A stretch of DNA of 64,000 nucleotides from Pseudoalteromonas luteoviolacea (GCF_018100925.1 NZ_JAGJEH010000001.1:706112-770111); one strand, 5' to 3'; shown: positions 9,303 to 19,253, counted from the first letter of the stretch. Made by a program: numbers and translations. Notes: generated by a model not told the origin, from the letters alone.

Positions 9303-11291
9303 ATGAATTTGCTAAAACGCTTATCCATTTTGCAACTGACGATAATTAGCTCTCTCGCACTTGTTATTTTCATCTTTATCCTACTTTTCAAAATTGCATC
9401 GCAATACTGGCAAGACTACAACTCGACACTGCAGGACATAGAATATATAAAGCTCTTAGATGCTATAGAGAAAGTCGCACACCATCATGCAGTAGAGCGA
9501 GGATTGTCAGCTGGTTACTTAGGAAATCCGAGTGCAGATAAAAGACAACTCGTATCAGCGCAGAGGATAAAGGCAGATAATGCTGTGAAAGTAGTCAGAG
9601 ACTTATACTCGGGGCAGTTCAAGGAAGACGAAAAAGTACAAAAATGGCTTCCGTTCTTATTTAGGGAGCTCCAAGGGAAATCCGCTGTCAGGCGTGAAGT
9701 GGACAACTTAAACAGTAAAAGTGCTTTTAAATATTACAGCCACCTGAATCAAGTCGCGATTGACACAGCTATCCGAATGCAAGCTTATATCAGCAATCGA
9801 GATTTAGCTTCAAAGCTATCAATTGCGTTTTTATTGGCAAAAAGCAAAGAGCGCAAAGGTCAGATCAGAGGGAAGATAAATGGGGTCTTGGCCAAAAAGC
9901 AAGTAAGCTCAAAGCTCAGAGGCGAGCTCACTTACTATCAAACGCAACTCGGTGTGCTAAAAGAGCAGCTCGAAGCGATACTAGAGGGAGAGCAGCTTGC
10001 GCAATACAATCAAGCGATGTCTGATACAACGGCCAGGGAGCTGGATAAAGTAATAAATTACTTATTAATAGAAGACAACCCTGATTTCAATACGCTTTTA
10101 TCAAGCAATGAATGGTTTCCTAAGGCGACCAATCAAATCGTTGCGGTTAAAAAAATTCTCGATGGTCAGTGGGTTAAAACGTTAAATCACAGTTCCAAGG
10201 TGAAAAGCGATTTGCTTAGCCAGAGTATGTTTATTGGAATAGCTTTCATTCTGGCCATGAGCATAATCGCAGTGATCAACATGCATTTAGTATCATCTTT
10301 GAAGCATGAATTGCATCATTTAACAGGTATTTTGGAAAAAGTCGCCAAAGAAGGTGATTTGACTTTAGATGTACGACTGAAAACCAGCGACGAATTGGGG
10401 CAAATTTCCGAATCCATTCACAATACCGTATATGCTTTTAAAGATTTACTTGTCGGTTTATCCAAATCTATAAAAGTTGGTACAGAGTTGGGGGGCGAAA
10501 TGGATAAGGCGGCAAGTCATGTCAATGAAGAGGCGCAGCGAACCCAAACTATGGCGTCGAGCATTGCGACGGCAATTGAAGAAATGGCGGCAACCAGCGA
10601 AGAAATTGCTCGTTCAGCCTCCGACACTTTGGCTGCAAGCGATCAGCTTAACAACGAATCTCAAAAGCTGTTAGAAGACAATCAAAGAAATTTGGATGCA
10701 ATGAATACCCTGTCTGATCACATGGATACGGTCAATGAAATGGCCGCAAATATGGAAAAGCAAGTGGCGGAAATAAACACGATATTGGACTCTATTCGCA
10801 GTGTTGCTGACCAAACAAATTTACTCGCCTTAAATGCTGCCATTGAAGCTGCTAGGGCTGGTGAGCATGGCCGCGGTTTCGCAGTTGTCGCAGATGAAGT
10901 GCGTGGCCTTGCAAACAATAGTAAAGAATCGTCAGAGCAGATTTCATCACTATTGAGTAACTTAAATGAAATTAGCCAGAGTGTTGTTAATGCAATAAAA
11001 GATAACACTCAACTTGCCAGCGAAATCATGAGTGAAATAGAAGAAACTCGGCTGGTCTCCATGCAAGTGAGCGAACATAGTAATCACGTTGAGCAGCTGA
11101 CAACATCCGTTGCGACAGCGGCTCAACAGCAATCTACCGTTGCACAGGACATATCAACTAACACGTCAGCTGTGCTCGATGCTGCAACAGACGAATTAGA
11201 GACATCAATAGCCTTGAAAAAACTTTTTGAAGACATGAAGTTGAACAGTGATACCTTACAAAGAACCATGGATAACTTTAAGATTGACTGA
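9303..11291 (+). CDS. Methyl-accepting chemotaxis protein with NIT sensor domain
   Basis: 662 residues. Membrane segment 1 (about 11-31), a large periplasmic sensor (about 40-300), membrane segment 2 (about 309-330), a HAMP domain (about 332-385) and a cytoplasmic methyl-accepting domain (about 400-655). The sensor matches the nitrate- and nitrite-sensing (NIT) family: [17 protein letters not shown] near its start and the late [16 protein letters not shown] helix. The signalling hairpin is intact ([20 protein letters not shown], about 500-519). The receptor should report to CheA/CheW, and ligands may be nitrate or nitrite by family analogy. No che genes are nearby. Confidence 0.92.
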   Translation: MNLLKRLSILQLTIISSLALVIFIFILLFKIASQYWQDYNSTLQDIEYIKLLDAIEKVAHHHAVERGLSAGYLGNPSADKRQLVSAQRIKADNAVKVVRDLYSGQFKEDEKVQKWLPFLFRELQGKSAVRREVDNLNSKSAFKYYSHLNQVAIDTAIRMQAYISNRDLASKLSIAFLLAKSKERKGQIRGKINGVLAKKQVSSKLRGELTYYQTQLGVLKEQLEAILEGEQLAQYNQAMSDTTARELDKVINYLLIEDNPDFNTLLSSNEWFPKATNQIVAVKKILDGQWVKTLNHSSKVKSDLLSQSMFIGIAFILAMSIIAVINMHLVSSLKHELHHLTGILEKVAKEGDLTLDVRLKTSDELGQISESIHNTVYAFKDLLVGLSKSIKVGTELGGEMDKAASHVNEEAQRTQTMASSIATAIEEMAATSEEIARSASDTLAASDQLNNESQKLLEDNQRNLDAMNTLSDHMDTVNEMAANMEKQVAEINTILDSIRSVADQTNLLALNAAIEAARAGEHGRGFAVVADEVRGLANNSKESSEQISSLLSNLNEISQSVVNAIKDNTQLASEIMSEIEETRLVSMQVSEHSNHVEQLTTSVATAAQQQSTVAQDISTNTSAVLDAATDELETSIALKKLFEDMKLNSDTLQRTMDNFKID

Positions 11292-11433
11292 TGGTCCATG
11301 GTTTTAGCTTAGGCTTTTGAGTTTGATGTGGCGGTAGCCCCGCCTTCGAGCTCTTTTAAGTAGATATATTTTGATTGATATTAATTCGTATTCTCAATAA
11401 ATTACTGTAACCCCTTCAATTCGGTCGTCGAAA

Positions 11434-11457
11434 GTGATAATGTTGATATATTATCAC
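11434..11457. promoter_or_regulatory. Palindrome GTGATAAT-N8-ATTATCAC, Zur-like operator candidate
   Basis: A perfect inverted repeat with 8-bp arms ending 16 bp before the DUF1826 start, where a repressor would block initiation. The inner sequence (ATGTTGATATATTATCACAT) resembles enterobacterial Zur boxes. DUF1826 genes are often in zinc-responsive regulons, which fits. The assignment to Zur is inference. Confidence 0.45.
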
Positions 11458-11473
11458 ATAACAATGTAGGTTT

Positions 11474-12130
11474 ATGAGCGTTAATTCTGAAGTTTGTGCT
11501 CAAACACAAAGCACTAAATATCTTATTGATGAGTCCGCTAGCGTCCTTTCAGAGATTTATGATCCTAACACAGCACTCGCCTGTTATTGCACACCCGCTA
11601 CTTGGGCTAAAAGCCGTGCAGCGGTTCATTATGTTAAAAAAGCGCCAGATCACGCTTTCCAGTATCAAGGTGCAATTAATGAAGAACTGTCAGAGCAAGT
11701 TAAAAACGTGTTTGTAGGTACAGCGCACGGTGATTTATTGGTTGAACATATTGAATTAATGCTCTGCATGTTTGATGCTTTACTTGAACCAAAAGAAATT
11801 GGTTTGAGGATCCTCCCCTGCACTTATGCTATGAGCCCGGCTTTTCATTCTCAAAACGGTATTGTGAGAATGCTCTCCACGTTAGGTGGGAGTGGAGAAA
11901 GGTGGTTGGAGCACGGCTTCGTCGAATACTACCCTCTTGAAAAAGGCCAATTCACTCCAGCAGTTAAAAAGCCAAAAGAGTGTAATGTAAACACATTGTG
12001 TGATGGCGATATTGCATTGATGAAAGGTAAAAATTGGCTAGATCAAGAACACAATGCGGTTGTTTGCTCTTCTCCGCTATTTGGCAACGACACTGCGAAA
12101 CTTTGTGTCTATATAGATTATATTAGTTAA
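11474..12130 (+). CDS. DUF1826 domain protein
   Basis: 218 residues, cytoplasmic (no signal or membrane segment). The central block GLRILPCTYAMSPAFHSQNGIVRMLSTLGGSGERWLEH matches, in shape, the DUF1826 core, in which a Pro-x-Phe-His segment is followed by R-hydrophobic-x-x-T-x-x-G-x-G-x-x-WL. Cysteines (CYCT near 38, CMFD near 95, CTYA near 113) could bind metal. The family is of unknown function and is often found in Zur regulons; the large palindrome just upstream supports metal control. It is monocistronic, ending in a strong hairpin. The family call rests on one motif block. Confidence 0.68.
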   Translation: MSVNSEVCAQTQSTKYLIDESASVLSEIYDPNTALACYCTPATWAKSRAAVHYVKKAPDHAFQYQGAINEELSEQVKNVFVGTAHGDLLVEHIELMLCMFDALLEPKEIGLRILPCTYAMSPAFHSQNGIVRMLSTLGGSGERWLEHGFVEYYPLEKGQFTPAVKKPKECNVNTLCDGDIALMKGKNWLDQEHNAVVCSSPLFGNDTAKLCVYIDYIS

Positions 12131-12155
12131 ATGTTATGGCGTCTGGTTTATCATA

Positions 12156-12182
12156 AGAAAGAGAAGTTAGCCTTCTCTTTCT
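12156..12182. terminator. Bidirectional hairpin between convergent genes
   Basis: A perfect 11-bp stem (AGAAAGAGAAG / CTTCTCTTTCT) with a 5-base loop between the converging DUF1826 gene and the unknown exported gene. It can serve both strands. Confidence 0.65.
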
Positions 12183-12195
12183 AGGCAAGGCATCA

Positions 12196-13185
12196 TTATT
12201 TTGCTTGACCTGTCCAGCTCCACCCTGGGTAGAACTTGCCGTTCACATTGGCATTGTTCCCAATGATAATTGAATAAGGCTTATCTACAGCCTTCCAGTT
12301 ATATGCAGTTGAATGCTCTAGTTCAAATACAACATTCCCCCATATCCCGTAAGGCCCAGCAATAGTCGACTCTTTGTAAGCAGCAAAGTGGGTTTGCCCG
12401 CCCATCATGATCTCCCCTACTCGACTTTTGTTGTTGATTTCTGCAGCTCCTTTGCTCCAAACCATAAGTAAATTGATGTTACTTTGATTGTCAGCTAAGA
12501 AATATCCATTCCCCGCGACCTGAACTGAGCTAAAGTGGTTTTTGTCGTTCGACTTTGCTGAAGAGGTGTCGAAAACACTAAGTTTGATTTGGTCAGTTGC
12601 TTTTGTAAACTCTGCGTAAGAGCTGCCATAAACTCCAACGGAATTTCCTGAGAAACCTTCAAAATACGCTGTGCTATTGTCAGTGACCAAAAATTGTTGG
12701 AATGAGTCTTCGCTTTCTGATTTAGCATTAGTGGTAACGTGTTTCAGTTGTCCGACACTGTTGGCTTTAAGTTCAACCGCTGGTATATTATTAGGTACAT
12801 CTATATGAATGTTCGAAAGTACAACCGAACCTGAGTGAACCAATACCGCACTCTGTTGTGCGTGCTCCTGAACATACTTAACTCGTATAGAGCCTGTTCT
12901 ACCAGCGTCATTTATAATTTCGAAGCGATTATTCTTAACTTGAATTGGGCCTGCGCATTCTCCTGAAATCACGAATTTCACTGTTTGCGCGAGGTAATTG
13001 AAGGAGACGGCTCTTTGCAGCGCTTCTGGGTGAGCTAGACAGTCAAGGTTGAGAGTGATGCTAGCAGCTAATTCTTGCTGAGTATTTGTTTGAATAATGC
13101 CCTGTTCCTTGTGCGCATTTACTGGCGCCGTGAGCAATATTGGTAGCGATAGTACGGCGAGTTTCATCAGATTTTTCGTTTCCAT
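12196..13185 (-). CDS. Exported protein of unknown function, probable parallel beta-helix
   Basis: 329 residues. An AAGGAAG ribosome site 5 bases before ATG 13185 supports this start. It has a Sec signal peptide (about 1-24, ending PVNA). The mature part is rich in short beta-type segments with repeated hydrophobic-x-hydrophobic patterns and Asn/Ser turns (AVLVHSGSVVLSNIHIDV, YGSSYAEF, NINLLMVWSKGAAEINN), as in right-handed parallel beta-helix or pectate-lyase-like proteins. Two cysteines (about 49 and 77) may form one disulfide. I recognise no family and no catalytic motif. It is transcribed alone, divergently from the nuclease gene. Confidence 0.75.
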   Translation of the reverse strand: METKNLMKLAVLSLPILLTAPVNAHKEQGIIQTNTQQELAASITLNLDCLAHPEALQRAVSFNYLAQTVKFVISGECAGPIQVKNNRFEIINDAGRTGSIRVKYVQEHAQQSAVLVHSGSVVLSNIHIDVPNNIPAVELKANSVGQLKHVTTNAKSESEDSFQQFLVTDNSTAYFEGFSGNSVGVYGSSYAEFTKATDQIKLSVFDTSSAKSNDKNHFSSVQVAGNGYFLADNQSNINLLMVWSKGAAEINNKSRVGEIMMGGQTHFAAYKESTIAGPYGIWGNVVFELEHSTAYNWKAVDKPYSIIIGNNANVNGKFYPGWSWTGQAK

Positions 13186-13727
13186 TAAATCTTCCTTTTT
13201 AAAAATTTCTTTACATGTTGTGATCTAATTAGCTGAGAGTAACTAATTGTTACTGAAAGAGCCTTTGTTATCACGGCCTTCTCAGCGTTGTAATTAAATA
13301 CGCTGAGCCTCTCAAGGCAATCGTGCTATTTCAGAGTTAGTCAATTTAATTGACTTTTAGACAGTAACTCAGTTTTGCGTTGGTGGTCAAAAAAACACCA
13401 CGTAAAAAGGAGTTCATATTGTTATAAGATATCAATAATTATTTTGTTCATTTGAAACGCGCTTGAATATTGTTTCTGTACCCACGGTCATAAGAGTGAG
13501 ACACTTTATTTGATGGACCTGTAATGGGGTCTTGCGGTTGATTTAAATTTATTAGACTGAAACTAAAAGGTTAGAGCTGTGAAAATCCAACACATTTTTA
13601 TGCTCAAAAATAAATTTAATATAAATAAAAAAGATACAAAAATATTACAATTGAAATATTTTTCATATAGAGTTACATCCCTTATTACTAAATAATTCAT
13701 TAAAAACCAAAGTAAATGGAAATAACT
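13186..13727. other. Intergenic region upstream of the extracellular nuclease
   Basis: 542 bases, AT-rich towards the nuclease. An 8-bp inverted repeat CTCAGCGT-N11-ACGCTGAG sits at 13281-13307 and a smaller GTGGT/ACCAC repeat near 13385-13401. These may be operators or a leader hairpin. No gene was seen. Confidence 0.5.
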
Positions 13728-16325
13728 ATGTTCAAAAAATCTCTACTAGCTTCGGCAGTCGCGTGTTTAATGACACCCGCTTATGCTGAGATCATGATTT
13801 CTGAATATGTCGAAGGAAGCAGCTATAACAAAGCAATCGAACTCTATAACAGCGGCGAATCTGAAGTCGATTTGAGTAGCTATCGCCTCGAGTTTTATTT
13901 TAACGGTAAATCTACAGCGGGAACCAGCATTGCGCTTGAAGGCACATTGTTGCCAAAAGCTACACATGTTGTAGTACACGCCAGAGCGGCAGAAGAGCTT
14001 AGACTCAAGGCACAACAACAAAAAGACGGCAGTTGGTATAACGGCGATGATGCCATTGTGTTGTCAAATAGCAATGGTGCTGTGGACAGTATTGGACAAG
14101 TAGGTTTCGATCCGGGTTCAGCGTGGACTGATCAAGGCGTTTCCACAAAAGATAAGTCACTGGTACGCATTAGCACTGTTGTAACTGGGGATTCGGTTGT
14201 AGATGATGTTTTTTTACCATCTACAGAGTGGGAAGCGCTAGCAAAAGACGACTTTTCAAATATTGGCCTTCATAACGCCACAGATCCAACTGAGCCACCA
14301 GCACTCGTTTGTAATGAAAACAATGTTTTAATTCACGCAGTTCAAGGCGAATCTTTTGAAAGTCCGTTAGTGGGTCAACAAGTTGAAATTCAAGGGGTAG
14401 TAACAGCGTCTTTTGTTGAAGATGGGAAATTAAAAGGGTTTTTCATTCAAGAAGAAGATTTTGAGCAGGATAACAACCCACTGACTTCTGAAGGTATATT
14501 TGTTTCATATCAAGACGCGTCAATTGTAGAAGGGCAAGTGATTAAATTATCCGGTAGCGTCAGGGAGTCATATGGGCAAACTCAAATTTCAAATGTGAGT
14601 AGCGCAATATCTTGTGGTACAGATTCGGTGGTAAGTGTAGACATTAGTTTGCCGGTAGAGTCTGGTTTGGAAGCGTATGAAGGTATGCTTGTGAACATAA
14701 CCAACGATCTGTTTGTAAATGACACATACGGCTTAAAGCGCTACGGGGAATTAAAGCTGGGCTCTGAGCGTTTGTATCAAGGTACTCAAGTGGCATTGCC
14801 TGGGGAAGCGGCTAATGCTATCGAGCGCCTGAATGTGAGCAAAGAAATTACTTTGGATGATGGCTCGACAGCGCAAAACCCGGAAATAATACCTTACCCG
14901 ACACCTGAGCTTGATGCATACAATACGATTAGATTGGGTGATAAGGTGAGCGGCGTTGAAGGTGTGATCGGATATGGTTTCTCTCAATATCGAATTCATC
15001 CGATCACAGCGCCAAACTTCATCCAAGAAAACCCTCGTAACGATTCTCCTCAAGTCACACAAAAAGGTAACTTAAGAATTGCGAGCATGAATGTGCTGAA
15101 CTTTTTTAATGGTGATGGGCTAGGCGGCGGCTTCCCGACATCACGTGGTGCAGACTCACTAGAAGAATTACAACGCCAAAAAGCCAAACTTGTGGCTGCA
15201 TTGGTGACGTTAGATGCAGATGTCATCGGGCTGTTAGAAGTTGAAAACGATGGCTTTAGTGAAAACAGCGCGATCGCTGAGTTGGCCAGCTCACTAGGCG
15301 AAGCAGACCCACAAAATACCTATAGTTACGTTAACTTTGCTACTGATTCTGTAGGTACTGATGCAATAATGTCAGGGATAATCTATCGCAGCAATAAAGT
15401 AAAAGAAGTAGGTGTGCCCGCTTTCACAGATGCTGTCCCATTTGATTACGGTAATCGCCCACCAGTGATGCAGAGCTTTGAGGACTTATCTACCACCGAT
15501 GTATTTAACGTGGTAGTTGCTCACCTGCGCTCTAAAGGTAGCTGCAGTCGAGCAGAAGGTCTAGATCAGGATCAGAACGATGGGCAAGGCTGTTGGAATC
15601 AAGCTCGCGTAAATGCTGTGAACGAGTTACATTCTTGGTTAGCTGGTACTCCAACTACCGTTCAAGACGATGACACTGTGATATTGGGGGATTTTAATGC
15701 TTACAATTTGGAAGACCCAATCAGGCAGATGAGTGCAAATGGCTACTCAAATCTAAGGGATATTATAAACGGGGATGTGAATAGCTACTCTTACGTATTT
15801 AAAGGGCGCTTAGGCAGCCTAGACCATGCATTTGCCAGTGATTCTATGACAGCAAAGGTTGTCGCTATCTCAGATTGGCACATTAATGCAGACGAACCTG
15901 TTGCATTAGACTATAACGTAGAATACAAGTCAGACAAACATCAGCAATCGCTATACGCGGACCATGCTTATCGTTCATCTGATCATGACCCGATTGTAAT
16001 CGAGGTAAATACACAGGACCCGTACCCGGTGATTGAAGGTAAAATCGACAATATTTATGGCTGGTTTTGGTGGCAGCGAACTGTTGTTGAAGTACCTGAA
16101 GGATATAGTAATTTGGAAGTCAGCATTGAGGGTAACGGAGAGGCAGACCTGTATTTAAGACATGGTAAAAAACCTAAGTTTTATAAGTTTGATTGCCGTC
16201 CATATTTATGGGGAAGTAACGAGTCATGTCAAATACAAAATGCGCAAATGGGAACTTGGCATATTGGCTTGAGAGGCTTTTTGCCCTACCACAACGTAAC
16301 CTTAAAATATAAAATTACCAAGTAG
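13728..16325 (+). CDS. ExeM/Xds-like extracellular nuclease
   Basis: 865 residues from ATG 13728 (an earlier in-frame ATG at 13716 would overlap the probable GGAA ribosome site). Sec signal MFKKSLLASAVACLMTPAYA. Domains in order: lamin-tail domain (about 22-180; ISEYVEGSSYNKAIELYN), an OB-fold-like region (about 200-420), an endonuclease/exonuclease/phosphatase domain (about 450-770) with LRIASMNVLNFFNGDG, LLEVENDG, VVAHLRSKG, ILGDFNAYNLEDP and SDHDPI, and a C-terminal PPC-like beta domain (about 775-865). The family degrades extracellular DNA in biofilms and for phosphate scavenging. Unlike Shewanella ExeM there is no GlyGly-CTERM anchor; the PPC domain takes that place. Confidence 0.9.
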   Translation: MFKKSLLASAVACLMTPAYAEIMISEYVEGSSYNKAIELYNSGESEVDLSSYRLEFYFNGKSTAGTSIALEGTLLPKATHVVVHARAAEELRLKAQQQKDGSWYNGDDAIVLSNSNGAVDSIGQVGFDPGSAWTDQGVSTKDKSLVRISTVVTGDSVVDDVFLPSTEWEALAKDDFSNIGLHNATDPTEPPALVCNENNVLIHAVQGESFESPLVGQQVEIQGVVTASFVEDGKLKGFFIQEEDFEQDNNPLTSEGIFVSYQDASIVEGQVIKLSGSVRESYGQTQISNVSSAISCGTDSVVSVDISLPVESGLEAYEGMLVNITNDLFVNDTYGLKRYGELKLGSERLYQGTQVALPGEAANAIERLNVSKEITLDDGSTAQNPEIIPYPTPELDAYNTIRLGDKVSGVEGVIGYGFSQYRIHPITAPNFIQENPRNDSPQVTQKGNLRIASMNVLNFFNGDGLGGGFPTSRGADSLEELQRQKAKLVAALVTLDADVIGLLEVENDGFSENSAIAELASSLGEADPQNTYSYVNFATDSVGTDAIMSGIIYRSNKVKEVGVPAFTDAVPFDYGNRPPVMQSFEDLSTTDVFNVVVAHLRSKGSCSRAEGLDQDQNDGQGCWNQARVNAVNELHSWLAGTPTTVQDDDTVILGDFNAYNLEDPIRQMSANGYSNLRDIINGDVNSYSYVFKGRLGSLDHAFASDSMTAKVVAISDWHINADEPVALDYNVEYKSDKHQQSLYADHAYRSSDHDPIVIEVNTQDPYPVIEGKIDNIYGWFWWQRTVVEVPEGYSNLEVSIEGNGEADLYLRHGKKPKFYKFDCRPYLWGSNESCQIQNAQMGTWHIGLRGFLPYHNVTLKYKITK

Positions 16326-16329
16326 TTAG

Positions 16330-16350
16330 AAGGTGGCTAAGCCACCTTTT
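16330..16350. terminator. Bidirectional terminator between nuclease and di-heme peroxidase genes
   Basis: Stem AAGGTGGC / GCCACCTT with a TAA loop followed by TT, 4 bp after the nuclease stop and just beyond the stop of the convergent peroxidase gene. Confidence 0.7.
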
Positions 16351-16351
16351 G

Positions 16352-17881
16352 TTACGTACGTCCTAATATTATATTTTGGACCTTGAGCCTTAGATTATCT
16401 GGATCGGGTGTTCTAGGGCTTGGCTCGAATCTTCTAATACAGCGTGAGTCTTTGGCACATTTGTCGGTGAGTGATTTTAAAAATGCGACGAGATCTGCTT
16501 GTTGGTTTGTATTCAACGGTGGCGCGACAAATGGAGATAATTGCAATAGATTTAGTGCGGTTTGGCTATTTTCCAGCGCATTATTGTTGAGTGACTGGCA
16601 ATGTTGATCTTGAGTGAATTGTCGCAGGCCACAAGCTCCGCCCTTTTCAAAAAAACCACTAATTGCACTTTGTGGGTCAACGTAGTGTGCAACAACTTCT
16701 TCGAGTGTTTCGTAAGCGCCTGAATGTCCATACGGGGCTGTTAGCTCGACGTTTAGCAAGCTAGGTACTCTAAACGCAAACATATTCCTCTGCTCAGAAT
16801 CAATTAAGAACCGCCCTTCATCTGAATTGTGTTCGTTTAAACCAATACCAAACTGAGGAAATGCAAGGTTGAAAAACCCATCATTACTAAATCGGGTGCC
16901 ACCATGGCAATTTACGCACCCCGCACCTCCATCACTGATTTGCGTAAAAAATAGCGCTGCGCCGCGCTTTTGTGCTTGGGTCATCGCATTTTGGTTTCCA
17001 CGCAAATAATCATGCCATGGAGAGTTTACTAGGTTTACAGATGCTTGATATTGTCCAAGTGCAAACGCAATACTATCGAATGTAATTAAGGACTGTGAAG
17101 CGTCATTGCTATTAAATGCCTGTCTAAACTCCTTGAGCCATTCATTCTTATCGAGTTCATTAGCTAGCTCGCCATAGTTACCTATGCGTTGGGCGAGGTG
17201 TTCTCTAACAGACTGGTTATCGAGCGCATTTGGAAAAGCCTGACCGCGCATTTCCTCTCTAGAGGTCACTGGGAAGCGTGATAAAGCTCCGACAAGGTCA
17301 TTGCCTACCCGCTCATCAATAATACCAAAACCGGAGTCTGGTGTTGTTATTCCTGAGATCTCGGTTCCAGAGGTATCTGTAGTGGTTATACGTTGCACTC
17401 GCCCATCCCAAAATAAACTCGAATTAGCGAGTCCAACATTGAAAATAGTCGGCGAGTTTCTCGGAATATTAATTGTATCAGAGGTTAATCTAAGTGGGCC
17501 GATGATATCTGGATTGACGGCGTTGGTACCAATCGGTAAAGATAGTCCATCAGCTCCGCCCAGTCTCGGGTGGTGACAACTAGCGCATGCCACAGTCTTC
17601 TCTGCACCGAGCGCTTTGCTGAAGAAAAGCTTCATACCGAGTTGCGGTATTGGCTCTGATATATGCGGCAACGCGGATAGTTCGGGGATCGTCGAGCTCA
17701 GGTTTTGTCCAGCTACGATCTCCTGCAATTGAATATCAACCGCTGTTTGGATTTGAACCAACTGCTTTGCATGCCCTTTTTTCGGTCTATGCGGTTCATG
17801 GCTGGGTTTTGCTTGTATTTGAAAACTGGATACGCTTAAAAAGATTAACGCACCCAGGCCTATTCGGTTTTTATATTTCAT
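16352..17881 (-). CDS. Di-heme cytochrome c peroxidase / MauG family protein
   Basis: 509 residues from ATG 17881, chosen for the AAGGGG ribosome site and the following signal peptide (MKYKNRIGLGALIFLSVSSFQIQA). Two c-type heme motifs, CASCH (99-103) and CVNCH (322-326), are spaced as in bacterial di-heme peroxidases. Flanking text is typical of the family (LGMKLFFSKALGAEKTVACASCHHP, IPRNSPTIFNVGL, FWDGRV, RNMFAFRVPSLLNVELTAPYGHSGAYETLEEVV). It is periplasmic and reduces H2O2 or oxidises a protein substrate. About 130 residues longer than simple CcpA, closer to the MauG-like branch. The MarR regulator gene lies 80 bp upstream on the same strand. Confidence 0.9.
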   Translation of the reverse strand: MKYKNRIGLGALIFLSVSSFQIQAKPSHEPHRPKKGHAKQLVQIQTAVDIQLQEIVAGQNLSSTIPELSALPHISEPIPQLGMKLFFSKALGAEKTVACASCHHPRLGGADGLSLPIGTNAVNPDIIGPLRLTSDTINIPRNSPTIFNVGLANSSLFWDGRVQRITTTDTSGTEISGITTPDSGFGIIDERVGNDLVGALSRFPVTSREEMRGQAFPNALDNQSVREHLAQRIGNYGELANELDKNEWLKEFRQAFNSNDASQSLITFDSIAFALGQYQASVNLVNSPWHDYLRGNQNAMTQAQKRGAALFFTQISDGGAGCVNCHGGTRFSNDGFFNLAFPQFGIGLNEHNSDEGRFLIDSEQRNMFAFRVPSLLNVELTAPYGHSGAYETLEEVVAHYVDPQSAISGFFEKGGACGLRQFTQDQHCQSLNNNALENSQTALNLLQLSPFVAPPLNTNQQADLVAFLKSLTDKCAKDSRCIRRFEPSPRTPDPDNLRLKVQNIILGRT

Positions 17882-17961
17882 ATTTTCGCCCCTTGATGAT
17901 GTAATAACTAGCTTGTTCATCAAATGTGCAAAAAGTATGTTACCGAAACAGATTTATGTTG

Positions 17962-18570
17962 TTACGTATCTTTTTTGGTTGTGCGACTGTGCCACCTTAC
18001 AATTTCTTTGTGATCACGTGTGACTGAGTCACCGACAGATTCACAATGTTGCACCTCTTTAGCGAGTACTGCTTCTGCATTAATTTCTAACTTCTGTAGC
18101 AGCTGCCTCAGCGTACTTTGCTCATCTGGCGTTAATGTTTCGAGTAATTTTTCTTCTCGATTTTGTAGGTGAGCTGTGACCTTTGCGTATATACACCGAC
18201 CTTCTTCTGATAGTTCGACTGGTTTACTGCGGGTTTGCTCTTGCCCCTGTACATATTGAGCGAGCCCCTTTTTAATTAGCGCTGCGATAGCCCTTGTTGT
18301 TGAATAAGGATCCAGCCTCGTTTGGTATGCGATGTCTGACGCAGTAATTGGACCATATGATCCGATATTAACCAGTATGCGCAGTTCCCTCGTATCCAAA
18401 TCAGTCAGACTACGAATTATCGGATCTCTGGATATAGAAAGTAGGTTACTGACGACAGCAACTTGAAACGGAATATGGTTTTCTAGAGACAGTATTTGTC
18501 TATTGTCGCCTTGCGCGAAGCTTTCTAATCTGTTTTTTAATGCATTTTTATATGAAATATCACTAGACAA
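17962..18570 (-). CDS. MarR family transcriptional regulator
   Basis: 202 residues, with a winged helix-turn-helix core at about 60-130 (LDTRELRILVNIGSYGPITASDIAYQ, YSTTRAIAALIKKGLAQYV, then the wing around EQTRSKPVELSEEG). The C-terminal extension is longer than usual and ends in a charged tail. It is divergent from the CxxC protein gene, with a 16-bp perfect palindrome between them (18594-18609), and is upstream of the di-heme peroxidase on the same strand. This layout suggests it represses its own unit and the divergent gene, perhaps in response to an oxidant or a phenolic compound. The ligand is unknown. Confidence 0.85.
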   Translation of the reverse strand: MSSDISYKNALKNRLESFAQGDNRQILSLENHIPFQVAVVSNLLSISRDPIIRSLTDLDTRELRILVNIGSYGPITASDIAYQTRLDPYSTTRAIAALIKKGLAQYVQGQEQTRSKPVELSEEGRCIYAKVTAHLQNREEKLLETLTPDEQSTLRQLLQKLEINAEAVLAKEVQHCESVGDSVTRDHKEIVRWHSRTTKKDT

Positions 18571-18593
18571 CTAGTTTCTCCAGGAGTATTTTA

Positions 18594-18609
18594 TGTTGCA
18601 TATGCAACA
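18594..18609. promoter_or_regulatory. Perfect palindrome TGTTGCATATGCAACA, MarR operator candidate
   Basis: 16-bp perfect palindrome in the 65-bp divergent gap, 24 bp from the marR-like start and 27 bp from the start of the CxxC gene. Position and symmetry fit a MarR dimer site. Binding is inferred. Confidence 0.65.
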
Positions 18610-18635
18610 AATGATAAATTTAACAGGAGCTGATT

Positions 18636-19229
18636 ATGCCTTTAGTTACCCCTTTATCTCAAGACCACGATCAGGAAGTAACTGAACTTGCGAAATTCTT
18701 TAATGAAACACTAGGCTTTTGCCCTAATAGTGTACTCACGATGCAAATTCGACCTGCAATTGCACGCGCATTCATAAACTTAAATAAAGCAGTCATGGAA
18801 AACCATGGGCGCGTGACATCTGAGCTTAAAAGGCTAGTTGGTTATATTACAAGTGCAAATACCGGTTGCCGCTATTGTGAAGCGCATACAATTTTAGCTG
18901 CACAGCGATATGGTGGTACGGACTCTAGATTGGCTCAAATTTGGCAGTTTAGAGAGTCAGACGTATTTACAGATGGTGAAAAGGCTGCATTTGAATTTGC
19001 GTTGGCTGCTTCGAGTGTACCTAATGCCGTTGATGAACCTATTCAAACAGAACTGAGAAAATACTGGGATGATGGCGAAATTGTTGAGCTACTCGGTGTG
19101 ATATCTCTATTTGGCTACCTTAATCGTTGGAACGACTCTATGGGTACTACATTAGAGTCAGGAGCAATTGACGCTGGCGAGACTTTATTAAAACAAAACA
19201 ACTGGGAAGTTGGAAAACATCAGTCTTAA
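18636..19229 (+). CDS. Carboxymuconolactone decarboxylase / AhpD-like peroxidase-related protein
   Basis: 197 residues, cytoplasmic. It has the AhpD-like redox motif C78-RY-C81-EAH-T with H85 (pattern CxxCxxxH) and the preceding helix VTSELKRLVGYITSANTGCRYCEAHT, standard for the uncharacterised peroxidase-related/CMD family. Such proteins reduce peroxides through a dithiol or act as small-molecule decarboxylases. The divergent MarR gene, the palindrome between them and the nearby di-heme peroxidase suggest an oxidative-stress set. A GGAG ribosome site precedes ATG 18636. A terminator follows at 19254. Confidence 0.88.
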   Translation: MPLVTPLSQDHDQEVTELAKFFNETLGFCPNSVLTMQIRPAIARAFINLNKAVMENHGRVTSELKRLVGYITSANTGCRYCEAHTILAAQRYGGTDSRLAQIWQFRESDVFTDGEKAAFEFALAASSVPNAVDEPIQTELRKYWDDGEIVELLGVISLFGYLNRWNDSMGTTLESGAIDAGETLLKQNNWEVGKHQS

Positions 19230-19253
19230 ACCTACCTTTACATCTCAACTACC

